Source: Bryobacterales bacterium KBS 96
GTDB taxonomy: Bacteria > Acidobacteriota > Terriglobia > Bryobacterales > Bryobacteraceae
Direction of reading: 5' to 3'
DNA length: 64,000 nucleotides
Assembly (NCBI GenBank): GCA_000381625.1
Contig: KB906767.1
Location: forward strand, 190,729-254,728
Of this stretch, positions 1-7,927 are shown in pieces. A model generated the notes under the pieces. It did no database searches. It saw only the letters and a program-made list of their open reading frames with translations, and had not been told where the DNA came from. The position numbers were made by a program, and so were the translations under genes. The number at the start of each line of letters is the position of its first letter. The stretch's first letter is position 1.

Positions 1-375
1 GACGGAAAAAGATGTCCCGCAGCCGCAACTCTTTTTCGCGTTCGGATTCTCAAACACGAAGCCAGATTGGATGATGGAGTCTTTCCAGTCCAAGGTCATC
101 CCATCCAGGAACAGGATACTTTTCGGGTCTACGAATACCTTCACGGCGTCGAATTCGAAGACAAGATCGGTCGGGCGTTGCTTCGCGTCGAATTTGAATT
201 GATAGCTCAATCCGGAACACCCGCCGCCCAGCACACCAAGCCGTAAGCCCCCGGAAGCACCTTCTTTTACGAATGCCTCTCGGATCTTCTCGACAGCTTT
301 CGGTGTCACGTAAATCTGCTTCGGCGTTTCCTGGACAGTCTGTCCCGTTCCGCCGAGTTGTTGTAATTCGGCCAT
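1..375 (-). CDS. iscA: A-type iron-sulfur carrier protein IscA/ErpA family, C-terminus cut by window edge
   Basis: The minus strand from the ATG at 375 stays open to base 1 (125 codons), so only the last residues and the stop are missing. The product is a HesB/IscA-type carrier that holds an Fe-S cluster and passes it to apoproteins in the cytoplasm. The three conserved cysteines are visible: one in the GGGCSGLSY stretch and two in the C-terminal CGCG. The gene follows iscU by 10 bases, so it belongs to the isc operon; hscB, hscA and fdx, if present, would lie to the left of the window. IscA, ErpA and SufA cannot be separated by sequence alone; operon position favours IscA. Confidence 0.9.
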   Translation of the reverse strand, partial: MAELQQLGGTGQTVQETPKQIYVTPKAVEKIREAFVKEGASGGLRLGVLGGGCSGLSYQFKFDAKQRPTDLVFEFDAVKVFVDPKSILFLDGMTLDWKDSIIQSGFVFENPNAKKSCGCGTSFSV

Positions 376-385
376 TATTACCTCA

Positions 386-802
386 CTAAACAGCGGCTGC
401 AGTTTCGGCGGTTTTGCCGGCCCCCGTTTTCCCTTTGTAATCGGAGATTGCCGCCTTGATTGCATCTTCCGCCAGTACCGAGCAGTGAATCTTCACGGGC
501 GGCAGGCTCAATTCGTTCACAATATCCGTATTCTTGATCTGTAGTGCCTCATCGACAGTTTTGCCGCGCAGCCACTCGGTCGCAAGAGAAGAACTGGCAA
601 TGGCGCTACCGCAGCCGAACGTCTTAAATTTGGCGTCTTCAATGACGCCTGTTTCGGGATTCACCTTCACCTGCAGTTTCATGACGTCGCCGCACTCCGG
701 CGCGCCCACCATTCCGGTGCCGACGTTGGGATCGCTCTTGTCCATGGAACCGACGTTGCGAGGGTGATTGTAGTGGTCGAGAACCTTATCCGAATAAGCC
801 AT
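386..802 (-). CDS. iscU: Fe-S cluster assembly scaffold IscU
   Basis: A 138-residue scaffold on which the [2Fe-2S] cluster is built from sulfur supplied by IscS. The three cluster-ligand cysteines are C37 (in PECGD), C64 (in FGCGS) and C107 (in KIHCS), with D39 beside the first. The LPPVK motif at residues 100-104 is the known HscA chaperone recognition site, which predicts that an HscA chaperone exists although none is in the window. The length is normal apart from an Ala/Thr/Gly-rich tail after about residue 124. It is cotranscribed with iscS (47-base gap) and iscA. Confidence 0.96.
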   Translation of the reverse strand: MAYSDKVLDHYNHPRNVGSMDKSDPNVGTGMVGAPECGDVMKLQVKVNPETGVIEDAKFKTFGCGSAIASSSLATEWLRGKTVDEALQIKNTDIVNELSLPPVKIHCSVLAEDAIKAAISDYKGKTGAGKTAETAAAV

Positions 803-849
803 GCATTTCTCCCTGTTTTATTTCCTGTTCATTCCCGGCCGCACACTCT

Positions 850-2064
850 TTAGTGGGCCGTCCACTGCATCTTCGATAGGTCCACGCCCTCTTTCGCCAT
901 CTCATACAGTGGAGACAGTTCGCGGAGCTTTCTGACGACATCGATCACTTTACCTGCAACATAATCCACTTCTTCTTCCGTGTTGAACCGGCCCAATCCG
1001 AAGCGAATCGACGAGTGCGCCAGATCGTCACCCGCGCCAAGAGCCTTCAGGACATAACTTGGCTCCAGAGTCGCCGACGTACAGGCCGAGCCGCTCGATA
1101 CCGCGATATCGTTGATACCCATGAGAAGGCTTTCGCCTTCGACATACGCGAAGCTCAGATTCAGGCTATGAGGCAGATGGCGTTCCATCGTGCCATTGAC
1201 ATAAACCTCATCCAGGCTATTGACAATCTTGTCCTGCAGTTTGTCGCGCAAATGCCGCAATCGCTTCGACTCTTCGGCCATTTCTTCTTTCGCGATGGCT
1301 GCTGCCGCGCCGAGGCCGACGATGCCGGGCACATTCAGCGTTCCGGATCGCATGCCCCGCTCATGGCCGCCGCCGTCTATCTGGGCCGTTACCTGGACAC
1401 GCGGATTCCGACGCCTGACATAAAGCGCTCCGACACCTTTCGGTCCATAAAATTTGTGGCCGCTCAGCGACAACAGGTCGATGCCATCGTGAATCACATT
1501 GACCGGAATCTTGCCAACGGCCTGCACGCCGTCGGTGTGGAATAGAACGCCGCGCTCTTTCGCGACTTTTCCAATTTCCTCAACCGGCTGTACGATGCCA
1601 ATTTCGTTATTGGCGTACATGATGCTGATCAGTATCGTCTTATCCGTAATCGCATCCCGCAGTTGATCGAGATCGATCAGGCCGTCCTTTTTGACGGGCA
1701 GATAGGTAACGCGAACGCCTTCTTTTTCGAGATGCTTGCATGTGTCGAGCACTGCCTTGTGCTCTGTTACTTGCGTGATGATGTGGTTGCCCTTTTCGGC
1801 ATACATCTGGGCAACGCCTTTGATCGCAAGGTTATTCGATTCGGTAGCGCCGCTCGTGAATACGATCTCTTTCGTCGTTGCGCCGATAAGGTCGGCAACT
1901 TGCTTGCGCGCTTTTTCTACCGCTTCTTCGGCCTCCCAGCCGAAACGGTGATTGCGGGAGGCGGCGTTGCCATAGATGTCCAGGAAATAGGGCTTCATCG
2001 CCTCGAATACGCGCGGGTCCATTTGCGTGGTCGCGTGGTTATCCATGTAAATGGGCAGTTTCAT
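850..2064 (-). CDS. iscS: Cysteine desulfurase IscS
   Basis: A PLP enzyme that converts L-cysteine to L-alanine and carries the sulfur as a persulfide to IscU and other acceptors. With the start at 2064 the protein is 404 residues. The PLP lysine is K204 ([10 protein letters not shown]) and the persulfide cysteine is C328 (SSGSACTS), the same position as in the E. coli enzyme. An in-frame ATG five codons upstream (2079) overlaps the iscR stop as ATGA, but the strong ribosome site GAAGGA lies just upstream of 2064, so 2064 is preferred. The second gene of the isc operon; the iscR overlap suggests translational coupling. Confidence 0.96.
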   Translation of the reverse strand: MKLPIYMDNHATTQMDPRVFEAMKPYFLDIYGNAASRNHRFGWEAEEAVEKARKQVADLIGATTKEIVFTSGATESNNLAIKGVAQMYAEKGNHIITQVTEHKAVLDTCKHLEKEGVRVTYLPVKKDGLIDLDQLRDAITDKTILISIMYANNEIGIVQPVEEIGKVAKERGVLFHTDGVQAVGKIPVNVIHDGIDLLSLSGHKFYGPKGVGALYVRRRNPRVQVTAQIDGGGHERGMRSGTLNVPGIVGLGAAAAIAKEEMAEESKRLRHLRDKLQDKIVNSLDEVYVNGTMERHLPHSLNLSFAYVEGESLLMGINDIAVSSGSACTSATLEPSYVLKALGAGDDLAHSSIRFGLGRFNTEEEVDYVAGKVIDVVRKLRELSPLYEMAKEGVDLSKMQWTAH

Positions 2065-2075
2065 TTTTGCTTCCT

Positions 2076-2570
2076 TCATCGCACCGTCAATGTCTCTACC
2101 GCCCCCGCGCGCTGTAGCGCCACCAATGGGGAAGCCGGCGGCACAGATTCATCCTGTGAATCCTGCAACATGTCTTGGATGGTGACACTTCCAAGAAGTC
2201 GCAGAATGCCTTCGTGAATCCTACGCAGTGGCCGGCGCACGGAACAACGGTCACTGTGATCGCAGTGGCTGTGCTCGGTGAAACACTCGGTCAAGATAAT
2301 GGGGCCGTCAATTGCGCGGATCACTTCAAGCGCCGAAATCTGCCTCGGATCGCGCGACAATCGGTAGCCTCCGTTTGTCCCGTGCTCCGAAATAAGAAGC
2401 CCGTTCTTCGTCAACGTCTGGAGAATCTTCGACAGCAGCGGTAGCGGGATACCGTAACTGTCAGCCACTTCCTTGGCGCTGACCGCAGCGATCCCGGATT
2501 CCTGGCGACTAGCCGCCAGATGCTTTAACGCGATGAGACTGTAGTCCGCCTTTTTCGTGAGCCGTAACAT
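2076..2570 (-). CDS. iscR: Rrf2-family Fe-S-sensing regulator IscR
   Basis: A 164-residue Rrf2-family winged-helix regulator. Residues 1-70 form the DNA-binding part. Three cysteines at 96, 103 and 109 match the C-x6-C-x5-C arrangement that ligates [2Fe-2S] in IscR. In characterised systems holo-IscR represses the isc operon, so as the first gene it probably autoregulates. Its stop overlaps the alternative upstream iscS ATG. No clear ribosome site precedes the ATG at 2570; the start is supported by the family N-terminus [14 protein letters not shown]-terminal extension beyond about residue 140 is not typical and its role is unknown. Confidence 0.92.
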   Translation of the reverse strand: MLRLTKKADYSLIALKHLAASRQESGIAAVSAKEVADSYGIPLPLLSKILQTLTKNGLLISEHGTNGGYRLSRDPRQISALEVIRAIDGPIILTECFTEHSHCDHSDRCSVRRPLRRIHEGILRLLGSVTIQDMLQDSQDESVPPASPLVALQRAGAVETLTVR

Positions 2571-2599
2571 AGAAGTAGGACTGCTTTGATCCCATATCT

Positions 2600-2629
2600 T
2601 TTATAGCAGCTTTAAGCTCCTCTGGTCAA
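2600..2629 (-). promoter_or_regulatory. Predicted sigma-70 promoter of the isc operon
   Basis: On the minus strand TTGACC (2624-2629) and TATAAA (2600-2605) are separated by 18 bases, upstream of the iscR ATG at 2570. The implied leader is only about 20 bases. No convincing IscR type 1 operator was recognised by eye. Confidence 0.6.
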
Positions 2630-2699
2630 TCTGTATCCTCTTGCAAATCAATTGCTTATAGATTTCACCCAAGATATACATAAGCTTAGGAATCGCCTT

Positions 2700-3045
2700 A
2701 GGTTGGGAGATCGCGCGCCGTTTCAGGCAGGTAAGCCGCAACTGCGTCAGGCCGTGACGAACGCCAGGGCGGGCCCGCAGGATTCGCGATCGAAGTTCCA
2801 GGTGTGAGCGTGCGCTTCTGGCTTTGCGTAACATTTTGAACACCCGTCGCTGCTCCTTTCTTGTGAGGCTCTTTCATCCCCGACCACACGCCGGTTTATC
2901 CCGAAGATTGCGCGCACTCTCTCGTTAACGTGCGGCCGCTCCGTTTGAAGAGATTGCCTCGACACAGAGCCGCCTTGCGTCAGCAAGCGGGTTTTTTGAA
3001 CAATCATGCAACCCGCGCAGTCACGCACCGTGGCTCTGTTCCCGA
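2700..3045. repeat. Intergenic repeat cluster: element C (reverse) and element B hairpin
   Basis: The 580 bases between iscR and aroDE hold no gene. At about 2762-2796 there is a divergent reverse copy of element C (GGGCCCGCAGGATTCG core). At 2935-3045 there is one copy of element B, a long imperfect hairpin. Its outer stem is ACAGAGCC (2964-2971) with GGCTCTGT (3032-3039), and its inner stem is GCGGGTT (2987-2993) with AACCCGC (3010-3016). The same B sequence recurs at 15.1 and 16.75-16.9 kb. It may act as a divergent transcription barrier or as a mobile intergenic element; neither can be shown here. Confidence 0.7.
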
Positions 3046-3150
3046 TTTGCTCTAAGCACGCCGCCTTTGCTGCTTGCCTGGGATAGAATTGTACTTTCTT
3101 TCCTCCTGCGGCGTCTACGGCTCGTGGACCTGCAGGTGGGCCCTCCGTTC

Positions 3151-4650
3151 ATGCCGTTATCTCTCAAAACTCTGCCGCGTATCTGTATTGCGCTTGGATT
3201 CCCCGATGCTCAGACATTGCTGCGAGCCGCGGAACGGGAGTACCGCGACGGTAACACCTTCCTGGAATTTCGCCTCGATTATCTACGCGAACCGGGTTCC
3301 GGCATGGCCATCATTGAGCGGCTGAAACGCCGTCATCCGGATGTTCGCCTTCTGGCGACCTGCCGGCACCATGTGAATCACGGCGGCTTTAAGGGCTCCA
3401 TCGATCAACAGTTTTCGCTTTTGTGCGATGCCGCTTCGGCAGGCGCCGAATTGGTGGATCTCGAAGTGGAGCACGCGGAAATGCTGGCGAAGCGTTTGCC
3501 CGAACTCCGGCAGCTTGCGTCATTGATCGTGTCGTATCACAATTTCGAGAGCACGCCGGCGCTGATGGCGCCCTGGCGGCGGTTGAGCCGGATCGACGCC
3601 GATGCCTATAAGCTCGTGACGACCGCTCGCAAACCCGGGGATAATCTGCGGATGTGTGAATTCTTTCGTGCAAAACGAGAGGTTCCACTGATCGCGTTTG
3701 CAATGGGAGAGCCGGGCGTATCGACGAGAGTGCTGTCTCTGCCGGCGGGATGTCTATATACGTATGCCGCTCCGATCGAGAGCGAGGGAACGGCGCCCGG
3801 CCAGATTCCAGCCAAGTCGATGCGCAGTCTCTATCGCGCCGATAAGTTGAGCAAGCACTCCCGGGTGTACGGAGTGATCGCCGATCCGGTTGCTCATTCG
3901 AAATCGCCTCAGATCCATAACCGCGCTTTTCACGCGCGGCGGATCGATGCAGTCTACCTTCCGTTTCTGGTATCGTCTTCGCAACTCGGCGACTGGATCA
4001 AATTCGCGTCGGAGTTGCCGGTGACTGGTTTCAGCGTGACTATTCCGCACAAGCAGAAGATCCTGCGCTATCTGGATATCGTCGAGCCGCTGGCGCGGCG
4101 CATTGGCGCCGTCAACACAGTGTGGCGCAGGGCGGGGAAGTGGCGCGGCGCAAACACCGATGTCGCGGGCGTTTTGAAGCCGCTTGAGCGGCATCTGCGA
4201 ATTTCACGCGCCAAAGTGTTGCTCGCGGGCTATGGCGGGGCGGCGCGAGCAGCGGCTTTCGGTTTGAAAGACGCGGGGGCGGAACTGACGATTACAGGCC
4301 GCGATCTGGCACGGGGGCAGATGCTGGCGAAGGCCGTCGGCGCCGAAATGCTGCCCATCTCGCAGGCATCGAAACAGACCTACGACGTGCTGGTCAACGC
4401 AACGCCCATCGGGATGCATCCGAACGTGGACGCCTGCCTGTTCACGGATCGAGTTCCCGGCGAGGTCGTGTTCGACATGGTGTACAACCCGCGCGAAACG
4501 GCGCTGATTCGCAAGGCCCGCGAGCAGGGCGCAACCGTGATCTGCGGGCATGAGATGTTTTTGGAACAAGCCGCGCAACAATTCGAAACCTGGACCGGCG
4601 AATTGGCTCCGCGCAGCATCATGTGTGAAGCGCTAAACGCGGCGCTGTAG
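3151..4650 (+). CDS. aroDE: Bifunctional 3-dehydroquinate dehydratase / shikimate dehydrogenase (AroD-AroE fusion)
   Basis: Two consecutive shikimate-pathway enzymes in one 499-residue chain. The N-terminal domain (1-225) is a type I dehydroquinase: H130 (SYHNF) and Schiff-base lysine K154 (YKLVT), with E39/R41 in the substrate site. The C-terminal domain (about 237-499) is shikimate dehydrogenase: SKSP substrate loop, catalytic K301 (TIPHK), NTD motif, NADP-binding GYGGAAR, NATPIGM and the C-terminal GHEMFLEQA. The ATG at 3151 is chosen because the upstream 28 codons lie outside the conserved domain; an AGGTGG lies 12 bases before it. The same fusion order is known in plants and some bacteria. 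Both active sites look intact. Confidence 0.93.
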   Translation: MPLSLKTLPRICIALGFPDAQTLLRAAEREYRDGNTFLEFRLDYLREPGSGMAIIERLKRRHPDVRLLATCRHHVNHGGFKGSIDQQFSLLCDAASAGAELVDLEVEHAEMLAKRLPELRQLASLIVSYHNFESTPALMAPWRRLSRIDADAYKLVTTARKPGDNLRMCEFFRAKREVPLIAFAMGEPGVSTRVLSLPAGCLYTYAAPIESEGTAPGQIPAKSMRSLYRADKLSKHSRVYGVIADPVAHSKSPQIHNRAFHARRIDAVYLPFLVSSSQLGDWIKFASELPVTGFSVTIPHKQKILRYLDIVEPLARRIGAVNTVWRRAGKWRGANTDVAGVLKPLERHLRISRAKVLLAGYGGAARAAAFGLKDAGAELTITGRDLARGQMLAKAVGAEMLPISQASKQTYDVLVNATPIGMHPNVDACLFTDRVPGEVVFDMVYNPRETALIRKAREQGATVICGHEMFLEQAAQQFETWTGELAPRSIMCEALNAAL

Positions 4651-4702
4651 CGTCACCATCGTTCTTCAAATTCCAGACCGCGTGAAGCGCCCCAGGCCAG
4701 TT

Positions 4703-7042
4703 TTAGTGGGCCAAGTGTACCGTTGTGGTCGCCAGCATAAATGGCACCCCAGATGAAACATCTTCCAGGTAAAACACCATGCCGTCCGTCACCCATTGGC
4801 CTGTGGATGCAGTCCACGATCCCCTGGTTCGTGCAAACAATGGCCCATCGGGCGAGCCAATGTGGACTTCGGCGATGCTGGCATTCCCGGAATTCCAGGT
4901 GAGAGTTGTCGTACCGTATATCTCGCCGAGGGGAACCGGAATCGGGTTGGGTGACGCGAAGATGTATCCGCTTTGCGTGGCGCCTGTTGCGGCTGAGTCG
5001 GCTCCGACTTGGACCGTCAGCATTCCCAATACCGGATCGCCATCCAATCCGTTTGAGGCGTCGAGTAAGTAGAAAGGCATTCCATCGGTGACCCAACGGC
5101 CCGTCGGGGCTTCCCCGGCCGAGGGCATCAGAGCCATCAGCGCACCAGTAGGTGAACCAATCCGGATTGCCACACGGCTCGCGTTCGGAGCATTCCAGGC
5201 TAACGTTGTCTGGCCTAGCGGAGGACTTCCCGAGGCTAAAACGTAACTTGGCCGGGCCTCGAATGAGACTTTTGAAAAATTAGCTGTTATCGTCGCCAAA
5301 GTGTGATCGAGAGTCCGCGACTGCCCTTGCGAAACATCCTGAAGATAGAACACCATCCCGTCCGTGACCCATTTGCCCGTCGGGACAGCCGCAACTGCAC
5401 TCGTGTAGGAAAGAAGCGGGCCATTGGGATATCCCAAATGAATTTCGACGAACCGTACGCCGGCTGGAGCGTTGACGTAAAGAGTCGTTTGCCCGAACCC
5501 GGAACCGTCGACGACATCGATGGGATTAGGGGATGCGTGGAACACGGAAGCGTTTACGGGAAGATTCGAGAATTGCGGAAGAGGCTTGTTCAGGAAATCC
5601 TTGATCTGGCCATAGATCGGAGCGAATTTGGTGTAATTCGTATAAAGCTGGTTCGTAACATCGCAAGACGTTCCGTTCGGATCCGGCGGTTCTTCAGCCG
5701 TGCTCAGAACTCCAACCAAACGGTTGCTGATGTCAAAAATACCGGAGCCCGACGATCCGTGATCTACTCGTCCATCGCCGCGATAAGCAACGCCCCAGGC
5801 ATTCAGGAATAGCGAGTAATAGTTATATCCATAGGCGACGGCGAGAGGCAGGCCGAGCGGATGGCTCACGGACCAAAGGGGATAGCCCAATGGAAGATCT
5901 TCGGCAGAGTAGCCCGCCAGAACGATATTTCCAAAAGCGGGAAACTGGTCGAGTTGCAGAAGAGAATAGTCGAGATCGGATTCCGCAGGACTGTAACTCG
6001 CGTCGTTTGGCTGCGTGGTCAAGAAGGGTTCGTTCGAATACGACAGGAGATGCACGCCGTTCGATTGCGCCATGTCAGCCAGTTCTATGCCATTGATCAG
6101 ATCGGTTGCGAACTGTGAGCACCGTGCGCTGCGATAGTTGAAGATCGCCACCGCAGCCCTGGCGTCCGTCTCGTTGTTAATGCAATGACCGGCCGTGAGG
6201 ATGAGAGGCTCCCCATTCGGGGCATTCAGCAGTGTCCCGCTGCAAGACACCCCATTGAACTCTAGATAGGCGGTCGTGCGCGCCGCTAGATCATCAGGAG
6301 CGCCGGTCGCCTCGCACGCGATGTCTTTGAAGCAACTTAAATTTGGAACAGATCCCGTGGCTTTGATAATGCCTCCTTCGGGCTGAGTTCCTCCGGTGGA
6401 TCCACCCTGGAGGGCACTCGTATACGGCCCCAACTGCCACAAGTGCGTCAATTCGGAAATTCCGAACGGCGGGTGGCCTTCGCTGGAAAATCCGGAAGCC
6501 GGCTGGTATTCAACTTCAACGGTGTCGGAGAAAATTGCCTCGGTCCAGAAGCTGCCATCGTTGTTGCGGCCCCGGTCCGTATACGGTCCAAAAATCTGCC
6601 GGGCAGGCGATCCCGTGTCGTGTAGCCATACCTGTCCGGAGCCAACCGAGAAGTTCAGGAAATGGAGCCGGATGCCGAGTGCTCCCTCAGACTGGATATC
6701 GAGGCGCCAAACCGGACTCCCGTCGGAAGCCGTCTGCCACTGGCCGTCCGCCAGCGAGGTTGACGCTAAAGCGCGATTCACTCCCACGCGGATCACCGAT
6801 GGACTGGGAACCGGCTTATGGCGTTCCGCATCGGTGATTCTTCCAATATGGAACGTTGGCGCGCGGCCTAGCTCCGTTCGCTGGCTCGGCGGCTGCTGCA
6901 GCCGGCTACGGACAGCTTGTCTCGATTTGCCGGTCAACATGCGGGACGGCATGGACTGACCCCGGCATGCGAATACGAAAGAGAAGCCCAGCACGGCGCG
7001 CAACAGCGCAGTGCGGATACGCCAAACGGAACGGATACCCAC
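4703..7042 (-). CDS. Exported trypsin-like serine endopeptidase with three C-terminal repeats
   Basis: 779 residues. Residues 1-30 resemble a Sec signal. About 230-485 is a trypsin-like domain of the lysyl-endopeptidase kind: H286 (LTAGHC), D359 (DLDYSLLQL) and nucleophile S431 (HGSSGSG), with nearby cysteines for disulfides. About 500-779 holds three copies of a roughly 90-residue module, each with an ASPNPI/VLASGSPPLG-like start, a TTL-W/VNA strand, an IGSP-GPL segment and a conserved GxWVTDGMxFYLxD box. The modules look like beta-sandwich adhesion or substrate-binding units. The GTG start at 7042 is odd because the AGGAGG site directly abuts it; a later TTG/GTG start is possible. Convergent with aroDE. 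Confidence 0.85.
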   Translation of the reverse strand: MGIRSVWRIRTALLRAVLGFSFVFACRGQSMPSRMLTGKSRQAVRSRLQQPPSQRTELGRAPTFHIGRITDAERHKPVPSPSVIRVGVNRALASTSLADGQWQTASDGSPVWRLDIQSEGALGIRLHFLNFSVGSGQVWLHDTGSPARQIFGPYTDRGRNNDGSFWTEAIFSDTVEVEYQPASGFSSEGHPPFGISELTHLWQLGPYTSALQGGSTGGTQPEGGIIKATGSVPNLSCFKDIACEATGAPDDLAARTTAYLEFNGVSCSGTLLNAPNGEPLILTAGHCINNETDARAAVAIFNYRSARCSQFATDLINGIELADMAQSNGVHLLSYSNEPFLTTQPNDASYSPAESDLDYSLLQLDQFPAFGNIVLAGYSAEDLPLGYPLWSVSHPLGLPLAVAYGYNYYSLFLNAWGVAYRGDGRVDHGSSGSGIFDISNRLVGVLSTAEEPPDPNGTSCDVTNQLYTNYTKFAPIYGQIKDFLNKPLPQFSNLPVNASVFHASPNPIDVVDGSGFGQTTLYVNAPAGVRFVEIHLGYPNGPLLSYTSAVAAVPTGKWVTDGMVFYLQDVSQGQSRTLDHTLATITANFSKVSFEARPSYVLASGSPPLGQTTLAWNAPNASRVAIRIGSPTGALMALMPSAGEAPTGRWVTDGMPFYLLDASNGLDGDPVLGMLTVQVGADSAATGATQSGYIFASPNPIPVPLGEIYGTTTLTWNSGNASIAEVHIGSPDGPLFARTRGSWTASTGQWVTDGMVFYLEDVSSGVPFMLATTTVHLAH

Positions 7043-7251
7043 CTCCTGATTTCCACCCGGAAATCGAATACGTTGCTAAAATCGTAACAATTTGGCGAGA
7101 ACTTGAGGGCTTTAGCGGATTTATCCTTACAGTTTGGGCGGTTTTTCGGTACTAATTGCGCGTTTGATTTACATATCCGAGTAAGGATGCTTACAGGAAA
7201 ACGCGATGGAATTTGAGATCGCTCTGGCTGAGGACGGGTGCTCTTTTGAAA

Positions 7252-7294
7252 ACGTCCGCTCCCGAACGGTCACGGTTCAGTGCAGGCAACCGGA
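7252..7294 (+). repeat. Intergenic repeat element A (single forward copy)
   Basis: The 390-base gap 7043-7432 contains no gene. At 7252-7294 it carries one forward element A: a GTCCGCTCC block followed by ACGGTCACGGTTCAGTGC and an AGGCAACC tail. It matches copies at 12.9, 15.02, 15.2 and 57.43 kb. Weak C-like sequence (GCGTCTTCTCCGCGGC) follows at about 7329-7345. Nothing else recognisable is present. Confidence 0.7.
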
Positions 7295-7432
7295 GTCTTT
7301 GTCATCTTGGATTGCACCGAGTTGGGCGTCTTCTCCGCGGCAAAGGGCTTTGGCGTTCGAAGTTTTCAATGAGGCAGAGATTGGCGCCCGCGCGTTTATA
7401 AGCGTCCGCGTGAATCTGCTAGTGTGAAGCGA

Positions 7433-7927
7433 ATGAGGGTTGATCTGGAATCTTTGAAAGCCGAGATATTGGCTCATCTGCAGCGGGAGGATTTCGCCGT
7501 CTTCCACAGCGATGGATCGGCCGAAGGCATCAACCTTATCTACTGGGACAGTAAGCGCAGCCCCGATTTTCACGGCTTTCTGGATGCCGCCAATAAAGCG
7601 GGCGTCAAGCTGATTGTGTTCTACGAGCACGTCTTTTCACAGGATGGGATTGACGAGACGCTGGAGCGGCTGGAGGAATCCGATCTCGGCCGCGACGACA
7701 AGCGCAGCTACGAGCTTCGGCTCCGCGATCTGCAGAAGTATGAAGGCTTCTCCTGCGAGCTACAGCTCTATTTTGAATACGTCAATCACGTTTACGTCTA
7801 CCAGGCGCGAACGGACTGGTATGAGGACTTCGAAGACATCTTCGCCGACGTAACCGTGGGCGAATCCGAAGACTTCGAGGACGACGAAGAAGAAGGCCCG
7901 ATCCCGGGCTATTTTTCCCGCAATTGA
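7433..7927 (+). CDS. Conserved-looking acidic hypothetical protein, translationally coupled to recJ
   Basis: About 164 residues, no recognised family. No signal peptide or membrane segment is visible, so it is probably cytoplasmic. The middle is rich in aromatic residues (LQLYFEYVNHVYVYQ) and the C-terminal 35 residues are strongly acidic (DFEDIFAD, EDFEDDEEEG). The ATG at 7433 is preferred over an in-frame GTG at 7424; neither has a clear ribosome site. Its TGA overlaps the recJ ATG as TGATG, which argues that it is a real gene expressed with recJ. A role in DNA repair is only suggested by this coupling. Confidence 0.75.
   Translation: MRVDLESLKAEILAHLQREDFAVFHSDGSAEGINLIYWDSKRSPDFHGFLDAANKAGVKLIVFYEHVFSQDGIDETLERLEESDLGRDDKRSYELRLRDLQKYEGFSCELQLYFEYVNHVYVYQARTDWYEDFEDIFADVTVGESEDFEDDEEEGPIPGYFSRN

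Noticed and set aside
4703-5550. Tandem DNA repeats that might suggest a CRISPR-like array
   Set aside because: They are in-frame protein modules of about 90 residues inside the protease gene, not short identical repeats with unique spacers.
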